Shown here: one piece after another, positions 25,569-33,156 of the stretch | Position numbering within the stretch: position 1 is the first letter of the stretch | How the letters are laid out: each line of letters begins with the position of its first letter | Assembly: GCA_030448225.1 (NCBI GenBank) | Contig: JAUJNJ010000014.1 | Span: 1-34,937, forward strand | Reading direction: 5' to 3' | From: Phycisphaerae bacterium | GTDB lineage: Bacteria > Planctomycetota > Phycisphaerae > Tepidisphaerales > Tepidisphaeraceae | DNA: 34,937 nucleotides | Notes under the pieces: model-generated | Seen by the model: the letters and a program-made list of their open reading frames with translations, nothing else | Told to the model about the DNA's origin: nothing | Databases searched by the model: none | Translations under genes and position numbers: made by a program

Positions 25569-25789
25569 CGCGCGGCCACGGCGCGAGAACGTCCCCGGCG
25601 GCTCCGTTTCCGCGGGGCCGCAAACGCCTGACGGCCGCCCCACCACCACCCTCCGCCCGGCTCCCCCCGTCAAAATGCCGAGGTTCAACGACTCCGCCGG
25701 TACAATTCGAATCCGGCAACGGCGCAGACGCGACGCCGCCAGCTCCGCGGCCCCGTCGGATGTGGGCGACGATTCAGGGGAGGTGCGTC

Positions 25790-26789
25790 ATGACAGAAGG
25801 TTCACCAGCCGCCGTCACGCTTCCGCCGATCAACGTCGCGGCACCGCCGGGCCCGTCCACCACCGCCGCGGAGCGGGAACCGCCTGAATGCGACGATCCC
25901 CGACACCGCCGACGTCGGCTGCCCGAAGTGCGGGTACAGCCTCCGCGGCCTCACGACGCCGCGCTGCCCCGAGTGCGGCTACGGCTTCGACTGGTGCGCG
26001 GTGCTCACAGGTGCGGCGGAAGAACACCCCTACCTGTTCGACGTTCGCCGCCGCCGTCCGTTCCGTGCGCTCACCGAGACCTTCGTGACAGGATTTCAGC
26101 CGTCGCGGTTCTGGTCGTCGGTGCCGCTGGAACTGCGGCCCGTCCCGCGGCGACTCGTCCTCTACTGCCTGATCCTCGCCGCGCTGCCGACGGCCGCCCT
26201 CTTCACCCTGGGCGCGCAGCGGGTCGCGTCCAAGATGTGGAACCGGCCCGCCGAGCGGCTGCAATTGCTCCAGCGGGTCACGGTAAACAACAGTTGGAGG
26301 AGTAACGGTTGGACCTCGGCGCAAGCGCTGGTCGACCAGGTGTACCCACCGATCTGGTCGCGCAAGTTCAACCGAGAGACTCGGGACCGCGTGCGCGACG
26401 AGGGCGAGGGTCAGGTGAACGCCTTGTGCGCCACGCTCGCTTGGCCGTGGCTGACCCTGTCCGCGTTGATGTTGTTCCGATGGTCGATGCGGCGTGCGCG
26501 GGTCCGCCCGGCGCACGTGTTGCGCTGTTGCGTCTACGCCTGCGACTGGGCGGTGCTTGTCCCGCTCGCGCTCGTGGCGTTCGTCGGCCGGGGCGTCGTC
26601 CGCGACTGGACCAACCTCGCGCCGAGCGAGGCCCTGCCGATCTTCGCGGCCACGATCATCGGTGCCCTTACGACGTACCGCCTTGGCGTCGCCTACCGGA
26701 CGTATCTACGGTTCGACCGGCCGTTCCTCACGGCGTTGGCCGCGCAGCTGATCGTGGTGGCGTTCGTGTGGGTGGTGTGCCTCGTGTAG
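25790..26789 (+). CDS. Membrane protein with N-terminal CxxCGYSLRGL zinc ribbon (one frameshift)
   Basis: ATG at 25790 has GGGGAGGTG upstream and gives MTEGSPAAVTLPPINVAAPP, a Pro/Ala head. A single indel near 25885 shifts the frame into TIPDTADVGCPKCGYSLRGL and TTPRCPECGYGFDW, the planctomycete double-CxxC ribbon. The remainder is a membrane part with four helices: RRLVLYCLILAALPTAALFT, ALCATLAWPWLTLSALMLF, CDWAVLVPLALVAFVGRGVV and LTALAAQLIVVAFVWVVCLV at the end. The gene can also be read from GTG at 26001, but that loses the ribbon. Function unknown; related proteins are common and uncharacterised in this phylum. A TACAAT box lies at 25701-25706. Confidence 0.75.
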
Positions 26790-27014
26790 TGGTCCCCGAC
26801 GTTTGGCCGGACGGGCCACCTCGTAGTTGCGACGCCTGCGTCGTGGTCGACGCGCAGCGGCGAGTACCCCGGGGCTCTGAGAGGCTTGCGGCTGCGCCGC
26901 TACCGCGACGCGTGCGTTCCCAACGACAGGGCATACGAGCCGTACGAGCCGTCATCGGCCCTCGTCCAGCGCGCGTCCGGAGCCGCCGGCTCTACCGCCC
27001 GCCCCGCCGCCGGC

Positions 27015-27020
27015 TACAAT
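27015..27020 (+). promoter_or_regulatory. Candidate -10 box directly upstream of aroB
   Basis: TACAAT lies only 8 bases before the aroB ATG (27029), in a GC-rich stretch. A transcript from it would start at or within two bases of the start codon, so the aroB mRNA could be leaderless; no ribosome site is seen before the ATG. No good -35 match is visible 17 bases upstream, so this is tentative. Confidence 0.35.
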
Positions 27021-27028
27021 GCCCGCCT

Positions 27029-28123
27029 ATGACGAGCCGGTCGCACGCGGTGCGCGTCGAACTCCCGCCCGCCCCCTACGACGTCCGCGTCGAGCCCGGC
27101 CTCCTCGGCCGCGCCGGCGAAGTGCTGGCGGGGCTGACGCGGTCCCGCCGCGTGGGCGTCGTCACCGACGCGCACGTCGGCCCCCGCTACGCCGCCACCG
27201 TCACCCGCAGTCTCGGCGCCGCCGGCTTCGACGTCGTCACCGCGACGCTCGGCTCCGGCGAGGACCACAAGACGCTCGCCGACTTGCTGCCGGTCTACGA
27301 CGCGTTCCTCGGCGCCCGCTTCGAGCGCTCCACTCCGATCGTCGCGCTGGGCGGGGGCGTCGTCGGCGATATGACCGGCTTCGTCGCCGCCACGATCCTG
27401 CGCGGCGTGCCGTTCGTGCAGGTCCCGACGACGCTCCTCGCCATGGTCGACGCCAGCGTCGGCGGCAAGACCGGCGTGAACCACGCGGTCGGCAAAAACC
27501 TCATCGGCGCGTTCCACCAGCCGACGGTCGTGCTGATCGATCCCGAGACGCTGAAGACGCTGCCGCCCCGCGAACTTCGCAGCGGCCTCGCCGAATGCAT
27601 CAAGCACGACGTGATCCGGGACGCGAACGGCTTCGCCCGTCTCGAGCGAGAGATCGGCCGCGCGCTCGCGCTCGACATCGACTACCTGACCGACCTCGTC
27701 GCCCACAACGTCGCGATCAAGGCGCGGGTCGTCGAGGCCGACCCGTTCGAGCGCGGCGAGCGGGCGCACCTCAACTTCGGCCACACGTTCGGCCACGCGA
27801 TCGAGACCGTCAGCGGCTACGCCTACTCGCACGGCGAGTGCGTCGCCCTCGGCGTGGTCGCCGCCGCCCGACTAGCGCAGGACCTGGGGATGCTCGACGA
27901 CGCCTCCCGCCGCCGCATCGTCGACGTGATCCGCAAGGCGGAGTTGCCCGTGTCGGGCCTCGCGCTCCCCACGAAGGACGTCGTCGACGGGATGTACTTC
28001 GACAAGAAGGTGCGGGCCGGCCGCCTGCGGTTCGTGCTGCCCGACCGCATTGGCCGCGTCGTCATCCGCGACGACGCCCCGGCCGAGCTCGTGACCAAGG
28101 CCGTCGAATCGCTGCGGGGGTGA
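27029..28123 (+). CDS. aroB: 3-dehydroquinate synthase
   Basis: Second enzyme of the shikimate pathway, cyclising DAHP to 3-dehydroquinate with NAD and a metal ion. 364 residues, intact. Rossmann-like N-domain (RVGVVTDAHVGPRYAATVTR), NAD loop VALGGGVVGDMTGFVAATIL, PTTLLAMVDASVGGKTGVNH with AVGKNLIGAFHQP, and metal ligands in RSGLAECIKHDVI (Glu), LNFGHTFGHAIE (His) and YSHGECVALG (His). No Shine-Dalgarno sequence precedes the ATG (see the leaderless-promoter note). The DAHP synthase gene aroF is 11 kb upstream in the same direction. dprA follows after 7 bases, so these genes are probably co-transcribed. Confidence 0.96.
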   Translation: MTSRSHAVRVELPPAPYDVRVEPGLLGRAGEVLAGLTRSRRVGVVTDAHVGPRYAATVTRSLGAAGFDVVTATLGSGEDHKTLADLLPVYDAFLGARFERSTPIVALGGGVVGDMTGFVAATILRGVPFVQVPTTLLAMVDASVGGKTGVNHAVGKNLIGAFHQPTVVLIDPETLKTLPPRELRSGLAECIKHDVIRDANGFARLEREIGRALALDIDYLTDLVAHNVAIKARVVEADPFERGERAHLNFGHTFGHAIETVSGYAYSHGECVALGVVAAARLAQDLGMLDDASRRRIVDVIRKAELPVSGLALPTKDVVDGMYFDKKVRAGRLRFVLPDRIGRVVIRDDAPAELVTKAVESLRG

Positions 28124-28130
28124 CCGACTC

Positions 28131-29315
28131 ATGCCGCTTCGCCACTGGCTCCAGCTTTCCCTCACCGACGGCATCGGCCCAATCCTCTCCCGTCGCCTGA
28201 TCGGCGCGGCCGGTGGCGTGGAAGCCGCTTGCGCGGCGCCGACCAACTTGCTCCAAATGATCGAAGGCGTCGGCACCGCCAAGGCCGGCAAGATCGCAGC
28301 CGCGCTTCGTGCGGCGGGCGCGCTCGTCGACCCGGAGTTGGAGCGGGCGGCTGCGCAGGGGGTGACCGTCCTTTGCCCCGACGACGAGACCTACCCCGTC
28401 CTGCTCCGCAGCATCCCCGACCCGCCGGTCGTGCTGTACGTGAAAGGCGGGTTCGAGCCGCGCGACCTGAACGCAGTGGCGATCGTGGGCAGCCGCAAGT
28501 GCAGTTTTTACGGGCGCGAGCAGGCGGAGCGGTTCGGCGCGTCGCTCGGCGGCGTGGGCGTCACCGTCATCAGCGGCGGGGCGCGGGGGATCGATTCGGC
28601 GGCCCATCGCGGGGCGCTGTCGCACGCGCAGGGGCGGACGATCGCGGTCATCGGCAGCGGGATCGACGTGCCGTACCCGCCGGAGAACGCGCCGCTGTTC
28701 GAGCAGATCGCCGCCGGGCGCGGCGCGGTCGTGAGCGAGTTCGCGTTTGGCACCGCGCCCAACCGCGAGAACTTCCCCCGCCGCAACCGCCTCGTCAGCG
28801 GCATGTCGCGCGGCGTGCTCGTGATCGAGGCCGACGAGAAGAGCGGGGCGCTCATCACCGCACGCCAGGCCGGCGACGACCACGGCCGCCCGGTGATGGC
28901 GCTGCCGGGGCGCGTCGACAACCCGCTGTCGGCGGGCCCGCACCTGCTGATCCGCGACGGCGCGACGCTCGTCACGGGCGTCGGCGACGTGCTCGACGCG
29001 CTCGACCCGCTTCCCGCGGACGCCGTCGAGCCGATGCTGTTCGCCGAGCCGAAGGTCCCGCCCCCCGCCGCCGCCGCCTCGAGCGCCGAGCCGGTCGCCG
29101 CCGCCGCCGCCGCACCGCCCGCGGGCATCGACGGCCTCACCGAGCGCCAGCGGCTCATCCTCGATCGCATCGGGACCGACCCCGCCGACGTCGACGCGCT
29201 GATCGACCGCACCGCCCTGCCGGCCCAGGTGATCTTGCAGGAGCTCACGTTCCTCAGCCTCAAGGGCCAGGTCCGCCGCGTGGATGGCCAGACCTACGCC
29301 CGGCGGAGAGGCTGA
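28131..29315 (+). CDS. dprA: DNA-processing protein DprA
   Basis: Loads RecA onto incoming single-stranded DNA in natural transformation. 394 residues, intact. N-terminal helix-hairpin-helix region (LTDGIGPILSRRLIGAAGGV and MIEGVGTAKAGKIAAAL), then the Rossmann DprA/Smf core: VAIVGSRKCSFYGREQAERF, VISGGARGIDSAAHRGALSH, IAVIGSGIDVPYPPENAPLF, ENFPRRNRLVSGMSRGVLVI and ALPGRVDNPLSAGPHLLIRD. A Pro/Ala linker leads to a C-terminal winged-helix (LTERQRLILDRIGTDPADVD and VILQELTFLSLKGQVRRVDG). Overlap-close neighbours aroB (7 bases) and nudix (3 bases) suggest one transcript. Confidence 0.95.
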   Translation: MPLRHWLQLSLTDGIGPILSRRLIGAAGGVEAACAAPTNLLQMIEGVGTAKAGKIAAALRAAGALVDPELERAAAQGVTVLCPDDETYPVLLRSIPDPPVVLYVKGGFEPRDLNAVAIVGSRKCSFYGREQAERFGASLGGVGVTVISGGARGIDSAAHRGALSHAQGRTIAVIGSGIDVPYPPENAPLFEQIAAGRGAVVSEFAFGTAPNRENFPRRNRLVSGMSRGVLVIEADEKSGALITARQAGDDHGRPVMALPGRVDNPLSAGPHLLIRDGATLVTGVGDVLDALDPLPADAVEPMLFAEPKVPPPAAAASSAEPVAAAAAAPPAGIDGLTERQRLILDRIGTDPADVDALIDRTALPAQVILQELTFLSLKGQVRRVDGQTYARRRG

Positions 29316-29318
29316 CGC

Positions 29319-29783
29319 GTGGGCCCCCGCTATGACACCATCAACTGCTTCGTCGTCCGCCCGAGCGAGGCGGGCAAGCCTGCGGAGTTGCTCCAACTCC
29401 GCCGCTCGCCGCACGAGACGCTGCCGGGCCTCTGGTCGATCGTGCGCGGCCGGATCGAGGCGGGCGAGAAGGCGTGGGAGGCGGCCCTCCGCGAGTTGCG
29501 CGAGGAGACCGGCCTCGTCCCAGACGAGTTCTACCAACTCGACACGATCGACACGTTCTACCTCGCGGCCGACGACTCCGTATGGCACGTCCCCGGCTTC
29601 TGCGCCGTCGTGTCGCGCGACGCGGCGATCGTGCTGAACGAGGAGCACGACGCGATCCGCTGGACCGACCGCTCGCGGATCGAAGTGGATTTCGTGTGGC
29701 CCGGCGAGCGGGCGCAGCTCCGCGAGCTCTGCCGCGAGGTCTTGGACAACGGCCCCGCCAAGCCCTATCTTCGGCTGCGGTAA
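29319..29783 (+). CDS. NUDIX hydrolase
   Basis: 154 residues from GTG at 29319, three bases after the dprA stop. The Nudix box is exact: GRIEAGEKAWEAALRELREE followed by TGL fits GX5EX7REUXEEXGU, so it should hydrolyse a nucleoside diphosphate linked to another moiety using Mg2+. The rest (VGPRYDTINCFVVRPS, LPGLWSIVRGRIE, HVPGFCAVVSRDAAIVL and EEHDAIRWTDRSRIEVDFVW) resembles dATP/dihydroneopterin triphosphate-type Nudix enzymes, but the substrate is not determined. Downstream is the repeat-filled gap before ppx. Confidence 0.92.
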   Translation: MGPRYDTINCFVVRPSEAGKPAELLQLRRSPHETLPGLWSIVRGRIEAGEKAWEAALRELREETGLVPDEFYQLDTIDTFYLAADDSVWHVPGFCAVVSRDAAIVLNEEHDAIRWTDRSRIEVDFVWPGERAQLRELCREVLDNGPAKPYLRLR

Positions 29784-29789
29784 CACAGC

Positions 29790-29820
29790 GGCCGGTGATT
29801 GGTGGTCAGTGGCCAATGGC
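29790..29820. repeat. Repeat arm of GTGGTCAGTGG type after the nudix gene
   Basis: GGCCGGTGATTGGTGGTCAG and TGGCCAATGGC form a G/T-rich run with units of roughly 7 bases, beginning about 6 bases after the nudix stop. It does not pair with the CTAGCAA arm found at the other end of the same gap, so this junction looks like a hybrid of two repeat families. Confidence 0.45.
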
Positions 29821-29926
29821 ACCGGATTTCGGACGGCTGTCTCGGCTGACGTCCGTGCTGGCGCCTCCTGTGGCCGCACGATGAATCGACGGTTGTGGAT
29901 CCCCGCTCATGCGGACGCGTCGCCCG

Positions 29927-29960
29927 ACTAGCAACTAGCAACCCCCCAACCAGCAACTAC
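29927..29960. repeat. CTAGCAA repeat arm just before ppx
   Basis: ACTAGCAACTAGCAACCCCC followed by CAACCAGCAACTAC is the right arm of the same CTAGTTG/CTAGCAA family found before rpoZ and ftsK. It ends 8 bases before the ppx ATG. A matching left arm is missing here. Confidence 0.65.
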
Positions 29961-29968
29961 TCACGCGT

Positions 29969-31612
29969 ATGGCACGAACCGCCCCGCTACCCCGCAGGAC
30001 CAAAGCCCCCGGCACCGCCCCAAAGGCTCGCGCCGACCGGTCCGACTATCGCATCGCCGCGATCGACGTCGGGTCGAACAGCCTGCACATGGTCGTGGCC
30101 CAGGCCGACCCGGACGGCAGCGTGACGACGCTCTGGCGGATGAAGGAGATGGTCGGCCTCGGCCGGATCAGCTTCCCGTCGCGCCGGCTGACGCGCGAGG
30201 CGATGGACCGCGCGATCACGACGCTCCGCCGCTTCCAGCAGGCCGCCCGCGCCCGCAAGTGCGAGAAGGTCCTCGCCGCCGCCACCAGCGCGGTCCGCGA
30301 GGCCGAGAACGGCGGCGACTTCCTCGAGCGCTGCCGCCAGGAACTGGGGCTGCGCGTCCGCGTGATCAGCGCCCGCGACGAGGCCCGGCTGATCTACGTC
30401 GGCGTCCGCCACGCGGTCGACCTCGGCGACGAGCCGCACTTCATCGTCGACGTGGGCGGCGGCAGCGTCGAGTTCATCGTCGGCGACGCCAGCCGGCCGG
30501 CGCTGCTGGAGAGCCGCAAGCTCGGCGCGGCGCGGATGACGGCGCGGTTCGTCACGTCCGACCCGATCGGCCCGCACGACCTCAAGGCGCTCCTCAACCA
30601 CTACGACCGCGAGTTGACGCCGATCTGCGACTCGATCCGCGCGCTGAAGCCGGTCGTCTCGCTCGGCACGAGCGGCACGCTGGAGAACCTGTCGGCGATG
30701 TGCAACGGGCTGTACGGCAACGGCGGGGGCCACGCGGCCAACGGCGGGAAGAACGGCAACGGCGACGTCGGCGGCGTGATCCGCCGCGAGCCGCTCGGCC
30801 GGCTCGTCGACCGCCTCGTCGCCAGTCGCTCGAAGGAGCGCGCGGGGCTGCCGGGGCTCGACGACCAGCGGAAGGACCAGATCATCGCCGGCGCGGTTCT
30901 GATCCACGAGGTGTTCCGCCGGCTGGACATCCACGAGATCCGCGTCTGCAAGTCGGCCCTGCGCGAGGGCATCCTGCTCGAGTACCTCGGCCGCCACACG
31001 CCCGAGCTGGCGATCCGCCGGCAAGTGCCGGACCCGCGCCGCCGCAGCGTGCTGGACCTCGCCCGGCGGTGCGACTGGCACCAGGCGCACAGCGAGCACG
31101 TCGCCCGGCTCACGCTCGAACTGTTCGACGAGACCAAGACGCTGCACGGCCTGTCGGCCTCGGACCGCGAGTTGATCGAGTTCGGCGCGATGCTCCACGA
31201 CATCGGCTGGCACATCAGCCGCGAGGGGCACCACAAGCACAGCCACTACCTCATCGTCCACGGCCACCTCCAGGGGTTCGACCCGGAGGAGGTGCAGATC
31301 ATCGCGAACATCGCCCGTTACCACCGCAAGTCGCCGCCGACCGACGACCACGAGTCGTTCGCGGCCCTCGGCAAGCGCGCGAAGAAGGTCGTGCGGGTCG
31401 GCACCGCGCTGCTCCGCGTCGCCGACGGCCTCGACCGCAGCCACGTGCAGGTCGTGACCGGACTGCGGTCGAAGATCGGCCGCCACAGCGTCGACGTGCT
31501 GGTGAAGTGCCGTGGAGATGCGGAACTCGAACTGTGGGGCGCGCGCAAGAAGATGGGGCTATTCTCTGAACTGTTCGAGCGCACGATGAGCTTCGAGAAG
31601 GACGAGAAGTAG
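29969..31612 (+). CDS. ppx: Ppx/GppA phosphatase with C-terminal HD domain (exopolyphosphatase family)
   Basis: 547 residues, intact. Hydrolyses inorganic polyphosphate and/or pppGpp. The actin-like ATPase-fold part has YRIAAIDVGSNSLHMVVAQA (phosphate loop), AAATSAVREAENGGDFLERC, VISARDEARLIYVGVRHAV, HFIVDVGGGSVEFIVGDASR and VVSLGTSGTLENLSAMCNGL. An Asn/Gly-rich insertion (about residues 250-272) follows this. The C-terminal half is an HD-fold: RRCDWHQAHSEHVARLTLEL, FGAMLHDIGWHISREGHHKH with the HD pair, and VADGLDRSHVQVVTGLRSKI. The head (30 residues) is basic. The start lies 8 bases after a CTAGCAA repeat and has no clear ribosome site. Confidence 0.93.
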   Translation: MARTAPLPRRTKAPGTAPKARADRSDYRIAAIDVGSNSLHMVVAQADPDGSVTTLWRMKEMVGLGRISFPSRRLTREAMDRAITTLRRFQQAARARKCEKVLAAATSAVREAENGGDFLERCRQELGLRVRVISARDEARLIYVGVRHAVDLGDEPHFIVDVGGGSVEFIVGDASRPALLESRKLGAARMTARFVTSDPIGPHDLKALLNHYDRELTPICDSIRALKPVVSLGTSGTLENLSAMCNGLYGNGGGHAANGGKNGNGDVGGVIRREPLGRLVDRLVASRSKERAGLPGLDDQRKDQIIAGAVLIHEVFRRLDIHEIRVCKSALREGILLEYLGRHTPELAIRRQVPDPRRRSVLDLARRCDWHQAHSEHVARLTLELFDETKTLHGLSASDRELIEFGAMLHDIGWHISREGHHKHSHYLIVHGHLQGFDPEEVQIIANIARYHRKSPPTDDHESFAALGKRAKKVVRVGTALLRVADGLDRSHVQVVTGLRSKIGRHSVDVLVKCRGDAELELWGARKKMGLFSELFERTMSFEKDEK

Positions 31613-31785
31613 TTTCTGCGCCAAATCCGTCACAACGGAACGTGAAGCAGAAGGCGCGTGTCCGGAACGTGCGCGCGCCGGAACGGCGCCGTTTGCCGAA
31701 CGCGCGACTCGACGATCGGCGCGCGCCACCGACCGTGCGCGTCCTACCTCGGCGTTGCGAACCTCCCGTGCGAACGGGTCCCACT

Positions 31786-31813
31786 GGCGTGGGCCACCTC
31801 AGGTGGCCACGCC
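31786..31813. terminator. Strong hairpin between convergent genes, possible bidirectional terminator
   Basis: GGCGTGGGCCACCT and AGGTGGCCACGCC pair over 13 positions with one bulged G; the centre is a near-perfect palindrome (GGCCACCTCAGGTGGCC). It lies between ppx (stop 31612, plus) and the RTX gene (stop 31849, minus). No T-run follows on either side, so an intrinsic terminator is possible but not shown; it could also be a repeat. Confidence 0.35.
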
Positions 31814-31846
31814 GCTGTGGATGAGCGGGAGCCGCTTCGGGTCGCC

Positions 31847-32748
31847 TTACCCCGCAAATCCCGCGAGGCCCCGCTCGGTCGGGGTGAACCCGAACTCGGT
31901 GTCGCGGCCGAGCAGGATCTCGCCGGCTGCTGCTGCGGACGTACAGGCCGTCGCCGGGGCGGAAGAAGACCTCGTTGGCGGCGGGCAGCGTCGAGAGGAA
32001 CGGGCTGATCGTGCCGGTGCCCGCGCCTATCGACTCCACCTCGAGGCCCGTCGTGTCGACGCCGAGGTTGGTCGACGACGATTCGGGGAACGACCCGTAC
32101 CCGGGCGAGGTCGAGTCCTCCGGGAACGCGCGTAGCCCGGCGCGTCGCGTTGATGATCGGCGGGCCGCTGACGGGCACGCGGACGGCGCTGCGGCCGAAG
32201 CCGCGCGCTGGACGACGAAGTCGGGCGTGAGGCCGGGGAAGGTCTCGACGCCGGAGATGAAATCCTCGTCGAGGTCGGCGCCGTCGAACCCGAAGCCGCC
32301 GACGAGGCGGTCGTCCCCGCCGCCGCCGTCGAGGTCGTCGTCGCCGACCTCGCCGTAGAGGACGTCGTTGCCGTCGTCGCCGACGATCTGGTCGTCACCG
32401 GCCCGGCCGTAGAGGCGGTCGTCGCCGGCGCCGCCGATCAGCAGGTCGTCGTCGGTCCCGCCGTAGATGCGATCGTCGCCCGCGCGCCGTCGATCTCGAG
32501 GGGGAATCGGGCGGTGTCGGCGCGAACGCGGTCGTTGCCGTCGCCGCCACGGACGATGATCTCGTCGACCTGGTCGATCGGGAACCCGACGGTGCCCGCG
32601 TCCGACGCGCCCGCACGACGATCTCGCCGCGCGCGCGCGCGACGCGGATCGAGTCCGCCGCCGCCGTCCCCTCGACCGTCAACACGCCGTCGGCGAGAGT
32701 GGCGGCCATCAGACGCCGTTCTTCCAGTCGTTCTATCTGCTTCGACAT
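31847..32748 (-). CDS. RTX/hemolysin-type calcium-binding repeat protein, paralogue A (frameshifted)
   Basis: ATG at 32748: MSKQIERLEERRLMAATLAD then GVLTVEGTAAADSIRVARAR is the planctomycete N-terminal extracellular signature. Segments in other frames then give ASDAGTVGFPIDQVDEIIVR, GGDGNDRVRADTARFPLEID and tandem nine-residue RTX nonapeptides (GGTDDDLLIGGAGDDRLYGR, AGDDQIVGDDGNDVLYGEVG, DGGGGDDRLVGGFG) that should bind calcium in a beta roll. The C-terminal third has VETFPGLTPDFVV, SSSTNLGVDTTGLEVESIGA and SPFLSTLPAANEVFFRPGDG, ending DTEFGFTPTERGLAGFAG and TAA at 31849. At least three indels, one in a (GC)n run near 32630, break the frame. It is surely secreted or surface-bound. The next gene upstream (33157-34062) is its paralogue. 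Confidence 0.7.
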
Positions 32749-33156
32749 GATCCTGCCCTCCGAGACGCCGCGGCACCCGCGGAGAATCGCACCCCGCCCG
32801 GCACCACGAGGAGCCGAGCATAGCGCGACATCGCGGGACGATGGAACGGGCGTTCTGTTAGCAGAATAACGTTGTGAAGCTGGGAAAAGGCTGACGGCCT
32901 GCGAGTGCCAGGTACCAGGCTCGCTGTGGTCTTCGGGGGCGCGGGCTCCTCGCGTGTTTTCAGACCGTGATGACGACAACGTCAGAGGGTGTTCTATCGG
33001 GATACGTCCTGACCATCGTTTCAGTCGCTGACCCTCATCGAGAGCCGCCGTCACCGGCGTGAAAGCGGAGGTTCATACCAGGCTCCGTTCAATCCGTACC
33101 GGCGACGCCTGCCTCGCCTTTTCGGGCGGCGTAATTGGCAGCTTGAATTGGTCGCG
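32749..33156. other. Intergenic stretch between the two RTX paralogues
   Basis: 408 bases with no plausible gene. It is distinctly less GC-rich than the flanking genes. It holds a near-perfect 14-base palindrome (TTCTGTTAGCAGAA, 32853-32866), about 105 bases upstream of paralogue A, and a small GCGAG/CTCGC stem with GGTACC at its centre (near 32897-32920). Either might be a regulatory site; I cannot support a specific promoter. Confidence 0.4.

Noticed and set aside
28062..29879. A 605-codon minus-strand frame opposite dprA and the nudix gene
   Set aside because: Ala/Arg/Asp-rich antisense image with no known motif.
29987..31486. A 499-codon minus-strand frame opposite ppx
   Set aside because: Low-complexity Val/Ala/Asp/Arg antisense image; ppx motifs are complete on the plus strand.
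32853..32866. Palindrome TTCTGTTAGCAGAA as a repressor site
   Set aside because: A single 14-base palindrome far from a defined promoter; no second copy or regulator gene nearby. Recorded only as a note in the intergenic entry.
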